Positions 1 to 11,970 of a stretch of 64,000 nt of DNA are shown one piece after another; position 1 is the stretch's first letter, and every line of letters begins with the position of its first letter. A program made the translations under genes and the position numbers. Below the pieces are notes generated by a model. It ran no database searches and was not told the DNA's origin. It saw only the letters and a program-made list of their open reading frames with translations. Origin of the DNA: Prorocentrum cordatum (lineage: Eukaryota; Sar; Dinophyceae; Prorocentrales; Prorocentraceae); the NCBI GenBank assembly GCA_963575745.1, contig CAUYUJ010012581.1:117001-181000 (forward strand), given 5' to 3'.

Positions 1-450
1 TTGGGCGTCTTCTCCAGGGGCCGCTCCCGAGTCCGGGTAACGCTCCGCGGCGCGGCCCCAGAGTTGGCCGACCTTTGGTCTCCAGCCGAGGGCAGGGTGG
101 TGTTTCTGCTCGTCAGAAGGCTGCTCGCTAGATCGCCATCCGCGCTGGAGTCCCAGACTTGTGGCGGCCCCCCTGGCGACGCTGCTGGCCGGAGGCAGGG
201 TTGAGCCATCGCGTGTGTACACACAAGGCGTTCGTCCAAAGTATCCTCTCCTCTGTCTCCTCATCTTCCTCCCCATCTCTCCTATCTCGCGTTGTTGGAT
301 TGACTTGCCCGTCTGGGCCATTACATACGGACGATCTCCCATCTGCCGTCGGATATGCAGTTTTGTATGCTTTGTTGTTTGCCACGGTGTGCAAGGACCA
401 GTTTTTTCTGATACTGCGCTGGAAACTATCAGTCTATCGGTCGTTATGTC

Positions 451-490
451 TTCTCTCTCTCTCTCTCCCTGTCTCTCTCTCTCTCTCTCG
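451..490. repeat. (CT)n microsatellite
   Basis: An almost pure CT/TC dinucleotide run of about 40 bp with two interruptions. The surrounding 1-650 region shows no supportable gene; its short ORFs are open in several frames at once. Confidence 0.85.
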
Positions 491-657
491 TTTCCTACTG
501 TTTTGTCGCAGCCATCCATCCCTCAAGCTCAGACCATTTGGCTCGGCGATTCAGGTGTTGTGCAGGCAGTCCTTGTATCTCGGCATGGTGCTTGAGGACT
601 CCGCCACTGTCACTGGTGGCTGCGACAGCAGGGATGCCGCCTCGCAGTTCTAGGCCG

Positions 658-1601
658 TGGACGCGCTGCGACAACTGCAAGGCATGAGAACCGCTCCAAC
701 GGCATGAATTTCCAACATTGCGACTTCAGTGCCAAACGGCAGCCCAATTCCCGTGCTGCATACGGTCGCCACGTTCGATTCGAGGATGAGGGTGGCTCGG
801 GGTTGGAAAACTTCAGCGTGGGCAGAGCTGGTGGCGGCGGCGGTCGTCGCAACCGCATTCCCAGTGGCCGCAAATCGAAGGGCCAGGCCACCAAACAGTC
901 AGACAGTTTGCTGGAGCAGGCACTGCGGACCGCCCAGGACGCGGAGATGCGGGCCGCCCTGGACGCAGAACGCACCCTCCTTGCCACGCTCCCGCCGCAG
1001 TTCAAGAAGGCGATCAAGTCCGTCAAGAAGGCGGACGGAGCGTCCCAAGCGGCCAACCATCGACACGAGTAGCTCTTGTCCCAGCTGCTGCGGCTGAGGA
1101 CCCAGTTCTAGGTAGCGGAATTGACAGAGCATGCCGCCGCCGAGGGGTTGGAGCGTGCCGAGCGTTTTCAGATTGAGGCCACGGCCGCGCCGGCCAAGGC
1201 GGATGGCGTGAAGAGTTTTCCAGAGGCTGGAGGCACAGGCGTGGGTGCTGGGCAGGGCGCGCGGCCCAGTATCAGCCGCCACAAACAGTCGGAAATGTGG
1301 GCCAAGTTCGAGGAGTCGGACGTTAAGGGGTCCAGCGAGGTCACCTGCAGGGCGCTCAAATAGGATCTACAGATCTGCAAACTCAGTCTCGAGCAGAAAA
1401 ACACAGAGCTCAAGACATTTGCGGATCGCGCGGCGGCGACACAACAGGACGTTTCGCATCGCAGGCCGAACCAGAAACGGAACTTCAAGGAATGACTCGC
1501 TGTTGCAGGAAGAGGTGTTGCTGCATGAGCTGCCGATCTTGTGGCAGGCGCGGGATCTTGTGGAGGTACCAAGGCTGGCCGACCAGAAACAGCATGAATG
1601 A
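658..1601 (+). pseudogene. Decayed zinc-ribbon + coiled-coil ORF, retroelement ORF1-like
   Basis: The reading frame begins with W-T-R-C-D-N-C (658-678), the start of a RanBP2-like zinc ribbon (W.C..C...N...C..C). After a frame change near 685 it continues as N-R-S-N ... F-Q-H-C-D. Downstream comes a basic Gly/Arg stretch, then a charged helical segment (about 892-1041) rich in Leu, Glu, Ala and Lys. The frame that starts at ATG 704 is interrupted by TAG at 1070, at about 1117 and at 1361, but protein-like sequence continues between the stops. A frame change near 1490 gives a further helical stretch ending at 1601. Zinc ribbon plus coiled coil resembles the first ORF of some dinoflagellate LINE-type elements (inference). 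No RT follows, so this is a relic or a processed pseudogene. It could instead be exons of a host gene, but I see no convincing splice sites. Confidence 0.5.
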
Positions 1602-2940
1602 CTAGAGCGAGCCAGTGCTGCTGCGGCGAAGCAGCACAGTGGGTGGGGTCGCCGGTGACGCCAATGGCTGCGTGGCCAGATTCTTTCTTTCTGCCACCAT
1701 GTGCATTGCCCTTCTTAGCGGCTTTCTCAACCAGCCACGATTACCTTGCAATGTGCGAGACGCGCGTCGGGAAGCAGGGCGTCATTTCTCGGGCCAACAT
1801 GGTCCGTCGGGCATCTCTGGGGCTGTTCGCCAAGGCTGCGAGGCCGACGACCAAGTGGATCAATCCCGACGCCCAGGCCGACAGCAGCACCCCTGAGGGG
1901 GAAGGCGCATTCTCGTTCAAAAACACCAGCCAGTTCAGCTGCTAAGCGGGGCCCGCGCAGCCGCAGTCCTGCGGGCAGATAGGGGGCCGTGCACGATGGG
2001 CTCGCGCTCCGTGTCTTCCACATGCACGATGGGACTTCCCATTACACTTTGCAGCTTCCGCGGACACTCAGGTGCAGGATTGCGCGATGCCCACGTTGCA
2101 GATTTCGCCAGGTAGTGTGCTTGTTTAAACGTGGCTGGTTCCATGGGTCGCCGCAACGCATCGGAACCTCGCGGCCGGCTTGCTCGTGGGAGTCGGCGGT
2201 GACATGGATGTTAAGGCGCACGGTGCACGCGCGCGCCTGGGCGAGGGTCAGCGCCCAGCTTTCTCGACCATCTCATGGGCCCCCCCAGCATACTGCCCCA
2301 ACGTATGATGCGCGACGCGAGGAGGATGCGGAAGCCCCCCGAGGGTCGGTTGCGCTGGCCCTGGAGGGCGGCAGACTTTGCCGCGTGCCCAGGGACGTTC
2401 ATTTTGGCCCGTCCTGGCGTCGGAACGCCCGATATCTACGTTCCTGAGCGGCCTGCGGGCCGCGGGGGCTGCGAGGCCGGAGGGCCCTGGGTCTCTCAAG
2501 GACTTCGGAAATGGGGGGGGCCAGGGGCGTGGAGTCCACGCCCACGCGTTTGTTCCAGACAAAGTTCCGCACAATGTTGTGGACAGATTCGTTCCGGACG
2601 TGGCACGTTGCCAACACAGCTTCTAGTGTTCCACATTCATGTGGGGTATTTTGGATCCCTCCACGCCAGCCCCGACACGGCCTACACAATCATTTTCCTG
2701 GAGAGCCTTCTGGGAACATGCTGCTCGCCGTCAGTCCGACCAAGATTCGCAATAGGATAGGAACAGGCCACGCCGACGACGCCGGCGACGTCGACGTCGA
2801 CGTCGATGGCTGCGGCTACGCCGATGACGATGTCGAGGCCAGAATTGCACTTGCCTGCCAGGAGAGTGATTGGGGCAATAGTTTATGGGGGGAAAATGAT
2901 GATGAGGTTTCCGGAGCTGCGAGGAGCGCAAGCGCGCCGA
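1602..2940. other. No supportable gene
   Basis: ORFs here overlap on both strands and none shows family motifs or a biased hydrophobic/charged pattern. A short (GACGTC)n-like patch lies near 2780-2810. Nothing else recognised. Confidence 0.5.
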
Positions 2941-2954
2941 GAGCGCGCGCGGTT

Positions 2955-3490
2955 CTTATTTTTGATATATGTATATATGCAGACGTACATAAATTCATAC
3001 AGACATGTATATGCACATGCATATGCGTATATCAATATGTTCGTTTATCGTTATCCCTATATCTCTAGTTTCCTTTGTTTGTTATATTTACCTCTCTCTC
3101 GTTCTTTATTTATATCACACGTTTTTTTTTTTCTCTCTCTCTCTCTCTCTCATACTATTTCTCTCTTTCCCTCTCTTTCTTTTCTGTCGGGTATTATCCA
3201 TTCCTGTTTTGCTCTGTTCAAAAATTAGGTGCACGCATGAATAGGTTGTCTATCGTTTTCTCCTTTTACTTTATCTCTCTCTCTATATATATTCATTTAT
3301 ATCTCTCTATATCCGTCTCCTTGTTTAGTGGCCTTGTCCATGTATATCGGTGCTCGCGTACTTATATACATGTATATCTATATATGTCATATGTACATCG
3401 TTTGTCGTGTGTCCCGCTATCCCTCTATATGCTTATATTGATATCCTCTTCGCTTTCGGTTTCTCTCTCTCTCTCTTTCTCTCTTGGTCT
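2955..3490. repeat. Pyrimidine-rich and TATA-rich low-complexity block
   Basis: A run of T/C-rich sequence with (CT)n tracts (for example 3132-3150 and 3460-3485) mixed with short ATATAT and GTATAT stretches. ORFs crossing it translate to Ser/Leu/Phe/Tyr-rich sequence and are composition artefacts. Confidence 0.75.
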
Positions 3491-4169
3491 CTGTCACCCA
3501 CATGCTTGGGAAGGATTGCAAAGCCACTGCGTTCCACCCCGAGTTGTGGATGGGCGCCTCTCGCGGCAGCAGCATCGAGCCAGGCATCACGCTCGTGCTC
3601 GGAGCATCGTCATCGTTCTGCATACCGTCTATCGATCAGTTCAAGCACCATCGTTCAACACATCGTTTATCGATCAGATCAAGCACCCGTCCGCCGTAAG
3701 GATAGCGTTTCGATCGAAAGTCAGGCGTATGAAGTTCATTCGTTGTTGGCTGCTCATGATGGCGCCTGGCCTTTCAATGAGAGGCGTTCTTGCTCGGGTG
3801 GGCATCGTGTGTATTGCCAGCGAACTTCCCAGAGGGTAGGGTGTCGTTGTGAGACTGGTCGCCCATTGTGACCCCGCAGCTCCTGACTCCAGCTGCGCAG
3901 ACCCTGGATCCAGCTATATTCGCCATGCAGAGGGGTCCGGAGGGAGACGGGACCTGGACGGCGGGGCTTTCCCCAGGGCCGCCTGCGCGCGCCGAGCGCC
4001 AGGTCATGGCCCGCCGCGACGCCGCCACGGAAGTGGACACCGCGCAGAGGCTCGAGGCGGAGGTGGGTCCCGCTGCGACCGGGCGGCAGAGGGGCCGCCG
4101 TGCGCCCCCGCCCCGTTTTGGGCGGCGAGGGCTGCGCACACGTCATTCCTCTGCATCTGCGGGAGACCT

Positions 4170-4315
4170 CGCCTGTCCCAGAGATGGCGGTATTTTCCTG
4201 CATGCCAGCGCGGATCCGACGCGGACTCTGCGCGGTGTCGGCGTGGCTTCGACGTGGGTTCGATTCGGCACGTTCGACGTGGATTCGATGCGGATTCGAC
4301 GCGGACAGCGGCGCG
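4170..4315. repeat. Degenerate TTCGACGTGG / GATTCGATGCGGA repeat
   Basis: Repeated CGACGCGGA, TTCGACGTGG and GATTCGATGCGG words in about 10-12 bp steps. Related GATTCGATT-type words form clusters at 43,190-43,385 and 57,330-57,510. Confidence 0.55.
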
Positions 4316-4652
4316 ATGAGACAGACAAGGCCACCCGAAGATGCATCGCGAGTACCCACTGCCCCTGTGCGGGCCCGCCCTCAGAGGAGGAAACGATACC
4401 GATCACGATGCGCTTCCCTCGTCGCCACGGCTGGACTCGCCTCGGAGTCCTTGTCAGAACGCGCCTCGGGAGAGGTCCATGGACAAGCGGTGCATTTTTG
4501 TTTCCCCATGTCTTCGTCCGAGAAGCAGTGCAGGTGACCCCCTTTCCTTGGCCGAATTGGGAGTGCGCTTTTACCGCTCCTGGGCTCGGCGGCCAAATCT
4601 AAAACCTACCCTCGCTGGTCAACGACTCAGGCGACTCGATGGGCCTTCGGGC

Positions 4653-4753
4653 TAGGGTTCGGAATTCGTCGAACACGTGGCGAAATCCGAACCCTACCCC
4701 CGCCTCACACCGATTCAGGAGAATCGATGCTTGGGCGGGGGGTAGGGTTCGGA
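4653..4753. repeat. TAGGGTTCGGA motif, direct and inverted copies
   Basis: TAGGGTTCGGA occurs at 4653-4663 and 4743-4753, in inverted form (TCCGAACCCTA) at 4686-4696, and again at 5190-5200. The first two can pair as a hairpin with 11-bp arms. It is loosely telomere-like (TAGGG) but not a telomeric array. Confidence 0.7.
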
Positions 4754-5555
4754 TGTCGCCACCCAGCCCTGGCGCTCGCTTCCTTATCCTGCTGCCGCGC
4801 GTGCAGTCCGCACCACGCAGCCGTTACTTGCGCTGCCGCGCGTGCCGTCCACACCACGCAGCCGTTACTTGTGTCAGGGACCACTTGCTCAAGAGAAGAT
4901 CTTGTTTGTTTTCCGCTCGCGTGGTGTGAAAGCAGAGGGGTGGTACCGGGCGGAAGCAGAGGATGGCCATTGTGTTTTTTTCTGTTCTTTGCTCTCCGCT
5001 ATGCGCCTTGCTGCTCTAGCCCCGTTTCTGCGGGTATGGGAGAGGGTGCGATCACTGTTTTCTACGGTGGGCTCATGCTGCGGCTGGTAGCTGCGCCGCG
5101 TCTTGGCCCACGGAGGTCCAGAAGTGGCTCCCGCTCGGTCGTCTCGCTTTCACGCTCTGATCACAATGTGCAATGAAATCCTTCAGAGTTAGGGTTCGGA
5201 GTTCAGCGTGTCCATCCGGGGCGACGACTCGCTGGAGCCTGCAACGGGCCTGCTCGCCTTGACATCGCAGACAACCATGTGGGATCCTGGGATGGGCACG
5301 CGCGCGGCGCCTCGCGCATCTGACGTCCCTGTCGCGGCGTGGGGAACTCGAACAGGCTGGCGCATGTCAGGCACGCGTGGAAAACACCGGGCTTGTCCAG
5401 CACTGCTTGTCGCTGCTCGGCACTGTCTTTCAGAAGGCCAGTCTGGGGTCCCGCGGCAGGCCTGCAGCAGGCCTTCGCCTTGGCAGAAGTTCTTGGGAGC
5501 CTCTGGGCGCTCCCTCATGACGGGATCCGAGCCGAAACGGCTACGAACCCTCCCT

Positions 5556-5690
5556 GCGTGGCCCCCCCGCGTGGTCCCCAACGCGTGGTCCCCAACGCGT
5601 GGTCCCCAACGCGTGGTCCCCCACGCGTGGCCCCACGCGCATCTTCCCAGCGTGGCCCCCCAGCGTGGCTCCCGCAGAGACGAGCTTTGG
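5556..5690. repeat. 14-bp tandem repeat GCGTGGTCCCCAAC
   Basis: Three near-perfect 14-bp copies followed by diverged ones (GCGTGGCCCC) spread over about 130 bp. Confidence 0.8.
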
Positions 5691-6075
5691 ACAGGCGAAC
5701 GCGCGCAGGGTATAAAACCGTTCAGGTACCTTCCTTTTCTCTATCATGTTGCTCTTTTCTCTGCACGTTGCATTGCCCCCCTCAGGTCTGATCTCTACAT
5801 TATACTGTCCATGTTCTTACCCTCCTCTCTCCGCATTCGTCTTCCCACTACTTGTTCTCTACACCATTGCTTTCTGCTTTCTGCATTATGCAATCCTCAG
5901 TATAGGCTCTGTTCCATGCTACGTTTTATGTTATTCCCTCCGCTCTGGACTCGAGTTTCGATATGTTGTTTATTCCTCTTTCTCTCTATGTATATATTCA
6001 ATCGCTTCGCTCACTCCGCCGGCCCGTGTTGCATGATCGCTACTGCTTCGGCGCGGGCTCGGGGCCATTTCGGCG

Positions 6076-6215
6076 CCGCCGGAAGGAGGAAGATGAGGAT
6101 GGGGAGGGGGAGGGGAGGAGGAGAATAGGATGAGAAGGAACGGAGGAGGATGAAGATAAATATGAGGAGGAGGAGGAGGAGGAGGAAGAGAAAAAGGCGG
6201 AGGAGGAAGCCTCTC
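6076..6215. repeat. Purine-rich (GAG/GGA)n tract
   Basis: About 140 bp, almost only G and A, with GGAGGA runs. It sits directly before the CTTGGG array, an arrangement that recurs elsewhere in the window. Confidence 0.8.
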
Positions 6216-6225
6216 GATGGCATCT

Positions 6226-6890
6226 TGCGGCGCTCTTGGGGCCAAACAGGGCCGTCGTCCAGATGCTTCTTTGGGAGGCCCTGGGGTCTGTTGAGAGGCC
6301 GTTCGGGGGCGCCTGAGGGACATTTTTGAAGCCTTGTAGAGCCTCTTTGAGCCTCCTTGGAGCCTCCTGGGGTCTCTTGGGGGCCTCTTGGCGGCATCTT
6401 GGGCCATCTTGGAGGCCTCTCGGGGCCTCCTGGGGCCCTCTTGGGGCGGAAGGCTCGAGGTTTCGGTTCGTGGTCCCCATCTTGGGCCCCTCTTGGGGCC
6501 GTCTTGGGGCTCTCTTGGGTCGTCTTGGGCGACTCTTGGGCCGTCTCGGGGCCAGTTTGGGCTCTCTGGGGGCCTTCTTGGGGGCCTCTTGAGCCGTCTT
6601 CGTGCGCTCTTGGGGGCCTCTTGGGCCGTCTTGGAGCATCGCAAAACCGAAAATGCGACAAGGCCAAAATCCTTCCAAAACCATCGTAAAATGTATGACT
6701 TTGGCCTCTCGGGGCGCTCTTGTGAGGCCTCTTGGAGGCCACTTGGAGCGTTTTGGCGGCTTCTTGGGCCGTCTTGGGATCATCTTCGGCGTCTTGGAGC
6801 TTCCTTTGGGCGTCTCGGGGGCCTCTTGGGCAGTCTTGGGGGCCTCTCGGGGCCCTCTTGGCGCGCTCTGGGGGGCCTGAGAGGCCGTAC
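6226..6890 (+). repeat. CTTGGGGGCCT-type degenerate minisatellite
   Basis: More than 30 copies of words such as CTCTTGGGGGCCT, GTCTTGGGCC and CTCGGGGCC in irregular 10-24 bp steps. Near 6690-6712 it contains the linker word GTAAAATGTATGACTTTGG, similar to linkers inside the other CTTGGG arrays. ORFs here translate to GxLG/SWG-type repeats on one strand and PRGP-type repeats on the other. Confidence 0.85.
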
Positions 6891-6914
6891 CCAGGAGGAA
6901 AACCATCTCTGAGT

Positions 6915-6950
6915 AGACCTTCCCGGGACCTTCCCGGGACCTTCCCGGGT
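6915..6950. repeat. 11-bp tandem ACCTTCCCGGG x3
   Basis: Three perfect head-to-tail copies of the 11-bp unit. Confidence 0.9.
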
Positions 6951-8253
6951 TGCGGTCGGGGTACTCTTCGCCGGGGGACCCCCAGGGGCCGCCCCGCGAG
7001 CCCGAACTAGAATAATTGTGAACCAGTTACCGGAGATCTTAGCGCGCCTCTGGCCCTTTGGGCCGGCGAATTTCTCGCGCTGTGTTGTCTAGATTCGGTG
7101 TGTACGGTATGCCCCCCCTTCTCTCTCAATATGTATGTATAGGTGCATCGGCGCGTATGTATCAATGCCTGCATGCCTACATCTTTGCGTGTGAACACAT
7201 ACGTACATACAGTGTGTAATATGATACGCACCTCTCCGAAGGAGTAAGGCTCAGAGGCGCTTACTTTGTCACGTGCGCTGTGTCTGACCGTTTCGTTCGG
7301 AACAAACTGATCATTCAGAACATTTGACACACGTCTTACGCATATCGCAACGCCAGGGTAAAACAACATAGGAGTGCCAACATGTGAACATCAAACGCTC
7401 AACAACCCAATGAATTTCAAGGAGTCTGCATAAGGCCTTTCTATGATCGCCTGCCTAGCTCTTCAGCTGAGTATAAGGAAGCCTTCACACAACAGCATGG
7501 TGTTCATTGATGCTGTAGGCAATTGTTAGGAAAGCATGATTTCGACTTTTGGTTCCCTCATGTGGCAACACCATTGCTGGCTCCCCATTGCTGTTTCTAT
7601 GATCCTAGGCACTCACGTTTGATTGCACATCATCTACACTGTTTCCACTTTGTCTTTTCGTTCTACTCTGCCTGCATGCGACTCTCTACACTGGGCACCT
7701 GACTGCCCCACGGAATCGGCGAGACATTTTCACACCCGGGAGCCTGGGACTATATCAAATTTTACCCATATCCACTGCCCGATGGGGTCCCAGAACGACG
7801 GTCCCCCAAGCGGTGGATATGTATACATCCTCGCCTCGCAAGCAGGGCGTACAGCGTTCACCCATAGGGAACCTTGCTGCACATGCCACCAAGGGGCAGC
7901 CTCAGCCGCGAGGGTGGACGACGATCGGGCCGACGGAGCGTAGCACGGACCCCTGGTGCTCGAGCTCACGGGGATTTTCGGGGGGTCGGAGCCGAAAGGG
8001 GGGGGCGAGAGGGGCCCACCAGTGACAAATAGGGCAGTGAACGACGCCCACACATTTTTGGCCTCGCGGCAACGCGCGCAGCGGCGCGACGAAGAACGTC
8101 GGGCGAAGGGATGCGCGCGGCTGGCCCAGGTCACGACCGAGACACACACACACACACACACAGCGCTGCACAGCGCGGTAGCGGTATTTTTCTGCCGAAC
8201 GTGGGATGAGCGTTTCCGAAAATTCGCCACTCCCCTCCCGCACGCCTGGGAAT
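6951..8253. other. No supportable gene
   Basis: Mixed unique sequence with a short (CA)n at 8146-8162. ORFs are short and lack motifs. Nothing recognised. Confidence 0.5.
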
Positions 8254-8340
8254 TCTTGACGCTCCGCACATCCCCACCGGCCCATCCAACAACAGACGCC
8301 AGTCGAGTTGCCCTGATCAGGGATGTATACTTCGCAGCAT
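8254..8340 (+). repeat. Dispersed repeat, copy 1 of 2
   Basis: TGACGCT.CGC..ATCCCCACC.GCCCATCCA ... TTGCC..GATCAGGGA is shared, with mismatches, with 48,822-48,905. It is non-coding and its origin is unknown. Confidence 0.65.
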
Positions 8341-9916
8341 GCGGCCTAGCAGTGAACCGCACTGGTCTTCGATGTTGGCGACGACGACGATGACGTCCAG
8401 GAGCCCTGGCGGCAGCTTTGGACGGCGGGGTTTGGGGATACTGGGCCGAGCTGGTGTCCGCCAGCTGGCTCCTTCCAAGAGCGTCGGGGAGACTTCCCCG
8501 GGCATCCTCCCGCGCATTCCCGCACCAGCAGCAGAGGCGGGCTTTTGCCGGAAGGGTCTTCGAGCCTGCTGTTCTGTCCCGGGCTCGCTCTCCCCCGTGC
8601 TCCTCTTGTCGCCGTTCTGGCCTTCTCTGCCAGGCGTCCTCCATCCGTCCCCTTTCTCTCATCTGCGCCCTTCTGCCTCGAGCCACATTTTATATCCTAG
8701 GCCCTCACGGAACAGATGAATTGTTGTTGATTCACCCGTGTGCGTTGATCTTTTTTTTCTGTAAAATGTCTTGGGTGAGGAGCGAAAAGGGTAACAGGTG
8801 ATGGCAAAGTCAGCCATTTCAAGACTCTGTTTCAGTTGGCGTGCGTACGGTTCCACATCGTGCATTTGTGGTTTGATTTTGACGAGTCCATCGCACCGAG
8901 CCGCGCATCTTTTTTGGCTCATTCTGCAGCGGGCGCCGTGTCGGGCCCACCAGTGTGTGCCTCCAGTCGTGACTGCATCGATGGCGGTCGTGTCCAGCTG
9001 CATGCAGAAAGAGATGGAGCTCACCAGGTTGATGCCCGAGGCTGGCACTCCAGTCTGCATGGAGGGAGCAGTCTTGACTTTCAGGAATGGTCTGCCTAGC
9101 AACTTCCGCATCCCAGACTCTGACTATCGTCGTCCCGATTCAAAATCATGGAGAGACATGCGCAAGGGCGAAATTCAGGCCGCTCGGACATCGACGCCAG
9201 ACCATAATCACTTCTCCCATACGTCCTCCCCTCACTTGCCTCCACACGAAGCTTTCGAACAAGATCACTAAGTGCTCCGCCCCGCTCGCACTAACCCTGG
9301 AGGCCCCGCCCTTCGGCGGACACCAGCGCGCTCTCTCCCATGCTTTCCTACCCGTAGACTTGGGCCTGGTTGGCGCACCCTCAGCTAAGGCGAATTGTTG
9401 TAGGTATTATGTGGATTGGGCCCGCTGGCAAGAGAGCAATCTATGTTCGCATCGAGGGGGGCCTCTGGCTGCTTGCCGGCCCCCTGTTCCAGTCCAAGCG
9501 AGCTGAAGATCTGCAGAGTCATTTCTGACATTCCGTTCTCTTCCGTGCAGCGTGCTGGGGCGATTGGGGCATTCGTTCTTTTGAGGGGTGCCCCGGGGAG
9601 CGTTCCTCCTGGTGCTCTTCCCTCCCGCCCCTGCTTCCCCTCATGCTGTGGCAACCACCAACAGGGAGGGGAGTGCAGGAGCCCCTGCCAGCGTCTGGGT
9701 GCCCCTTGGAGCACATGAGCCTAAGCCCTTGCGGCACTGAACGTTTCTGCAGTTGGATGCGACCGACGAGGGAAACGGGCCACCCAATATGTCATATACA
9801 CCTACAGTAATTTGTAGCATATATACAGTTTTATGTGTGAGTTTGTAATGGTTTTCGGATTATCACGCCACCGTGTCTGGGTTGTGGTCGTAGGCATCTA
9901 GGATGTTTGTTTGATG
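8341..9916. other. No confident gene; weak ORFs on both strands
   Basis: An ORF at 8798-9271 (+) and one at 8659-9111 (-) overlap. Neither has motifs that choose between them. 9300-9840 holds nothing recognised. Confidence 0.4.
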
Positions 9917-10340
9917 TCGCGGGGGCCTCTTGGGGCACTTTCGATGCTTTTTTGGATCATATCCCGTTGGGTGCCTTTTGTTGGGGCCTACTTGGGGCCT
10001 CCTGGGGGCCTCTTTGGCCGGAAGACTCGGATTTCGGCTCGTCTTGGGTCCTCTTGGGGCTGTTTGTAGGCCGTCTTGGGCCGTCTTGGGCGCCTCAGGC
10101 AGTCCAAGAGGAGCCCCAAGACGGCCATGCAGGGCCCCGAGATGGCCCGAAGAGAGCCTGATGACGGCCCAAGAAGGCCCCAAGACGCCCCCCGAATCAA
10201 TTCAAATCGTGACCACGCGTCGTTCAGGGAGACCGCTGTTGGAAGCAGGGTGGCCCGGGGAAGCACTCAGAGGCCCCCAGAAGGAACCCAGGAGGCCTCC
10301 AGAAGGCCCGAACAAGCCCTTAAAGATTGTCATGAGGCCC
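9917..10340. repeat. CTTGGG array, two opposed halves
   Basis: 9917-10100 carries CTTGGGGCC words on the + strand. 10,100-10,340 carries the reverse (GGCCCCAAGA). The two halves face each other and could form a long imperfect hairpin. Confidence 0.75.
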
Positions 10341-10507
10341 TCAAGAGGGGGCTGAGGATGGGGACGAATTCGCAGGGTAGGGCGAGAATGAGGGAGATGG
10401 CGAGGGAACATGAGGGGAGGGTATCGAAAAACATGATTGCAACGACGATCCGGGAAAAGGCAACAAAGAGGTATCGCTACATGGTCCGTTTTACCTTAAG
10501 CGTGGCG

Positions 10508-10531
10508 TATATATATATATATATATATATG
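10508..10531. repeat. (TA)n microsatellite
   Basis: A pure TA run of about 24 bp. Confidence 0.9.
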
Positions 10532-10659
10532 TATCCGCCGCCGTACCCCTGTGAGGGGCTCTTGTTCGATCCCCTGAGCCCCAGTTCTCGATACTGGATA
10601 TCTTTTAGAGGTCCACAGGCCAGATTGCCAAATCTCCTTGGGCTTCCCGCGTGCCCCAT

Positions 10660-10885
10660 GGGCTCCCCCAAGTGTTGCCGCATGACTCTCTCGTGGCCAA
10701 GCGGGCCCAAGACGGACCAAGAGACCCCCAAGAGCTCGCCCAGACGGTCCAAGGTTGCCACGAATCGTTACAGAGTTGGTCCAAGACGTCCAAGATGGCC
10801 CCAAGCATAATCTTCATAGGCGCCATAAGAGAGCCCCAAGAGCCTTCCCAAGAAGGCCCCGAGAGGCCGAAATCATTGATTGTCC
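10660..10885 (-). repeat. CTTGGG array, reverse orientation, with linker
   Basis: CCAAGA / GGCCCAAGACGG words in irregular steps. It ends with the linker whose reverse complement reads AATCAATGATTTCGGCC (10,868-10,885). It abuts the composite satellite module that starts at 10,894. Confidence 0.75.
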
Positions 10886-10893
10886 GTAAGTTG

Positions 10894-11252
10894 TTTCCCA
10901 ACCATCTTGTGGTGGTGGGCCCCCGTTTTGAGTAGACAGCGCCCCGCGTCGTTCATTCTCCTTCCTCCTCCTCCTCCTCCTCCTCCTCCCGCTCGTCTCT
11001 GTTGCGCCACACCCCTCACCCGCTTCGTGGCCACACAGGAAGCTCCACCGAGGGCTCCAGCGGCAGGGTCAGCATGGCGTAACCGCACCCGATTTGGCAC
11101 ACACTTCGCACGTTTCGTGGCCCCACAGGGAACTCCACCGGCGGTTCCGACGGCAGGGTCGCCATGGCGCACCAGAACCTGATTCGGCAAACCCTAACAC
11201 GCTTCGTGGCCCCATGGGGAGCTTCACCGAAGGCCCCAACGGGAGGTGATTG
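10894..11252 (-). repeat. Composite satellite-GAG-tail module, copy A
   Basis: Read on the - strand: three diverged satellite units (core GGAGCTCCCTATGGGGCCACG-like), a GAG tract (10,958-10,990), and a conserved tail ending in CCACCACAAGATGGTTGGGA (rc of about 10,894-10,950). The same order occurs at 34,655-35,545 (-), 36,690-38,666 (+) and 38,860-40,570 (+). Confidence 0.8.
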
Positions 11253-11254
11253 CA

Positions 11255-11352
11255 CTGTGGATGTGTGAGTTACGTGGTGCAAGCTATGTGGTGCCAGCTA
11301 TGTGGCGCAAGTTATGCGGTGCAAGCTGTTTGGTTTAAACTATGTGGTGCTA
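11255..11352. repeat. TATGTGGTGCAAGC array
   Basis: Six or seven copies of a 16-17 bp unit (CTATGTGGTGCAAG and variants). Related copies occur at 12,137-12,176 and at 29,080-29,490. Confidence 0.8.
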
Positions 11353-11359
11353 TCTACTA

Positions 11360-11970
11360 TCGAAATCATGCGCACGCAAGGGCGCGCGCACGATTTCGAC
11401 AGGTGGATGTTGTTTGGCACAGTTCCATGGAACTGTTTGAGAGCATTTCTTGGTTTGCCTAAAACGTCGCAAGAGCGCCAGCGGACGCTTTTTCGGAAGC
11501 TGGTGTTGCGAAACCATGTGTTTTGATATGTGTTTCTCGGACACTTGTTTTGAACGATTTCGGCATGCGCGCGCGACAACGCGCGCGCGTGCAGCTCGTC
11601 TTTTTTGTAATGGATTCTTGCGACGGCACGCGCGCATGGGCGTTCGAACGATTTCGACGCGCGCGCGAAGCCTGTGTGTTAGCAAGTTCTGAAAATGTTG
11701 AAACACCTATGTATGCTTTTGTTTGAAGCACTCGCGCGAGAGTGCGCGCACACTTTTGTTGAAAGTCCGTGTTGCGAAACCCTGTTGTTTTATATGTGTT
11801 TTGTTCGACTCGATGGATTTCCTTACAAAGCCAGAGGTTTTTGGACATCCGTACGAAGCCAGAGGTTTTCGAAGGATTTTGGCATGCGCGCTACGACGCG
11901 CGCGTGCGCACTTCGTCTCATGTTTTGCAATGGGCTATTGGAAACTGATGTTGATAAACGAGCGCGCGCG
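11360..11970. repeat. CGCGCG/CGATTTCG-rich imperfect duplication
   Basis: Two related blocks about 270-320 bp apart. TGTTGCGAAACC.TGT recurs near 11,503 and 11,770. GGCATGCGCGC..CGACGCGCGCG recurs near 11,560 and 11,880, each followed by CTCGTC and TTTTG.AATGG. Confidence 0.65.

Noticed and set aside
4653-4753. Possible telomeric repeat
   Set aside because: Only isolated TAGGGTTCGG words, no tandem TTTAGGG array.
8659-9271. Overlapping ORFs at 8659-9111 (-) and 8798-9271 (+)
   Set aside because: Neither has recognisable motifs, and each is the other's antisense. Coding evidence is insufficient.
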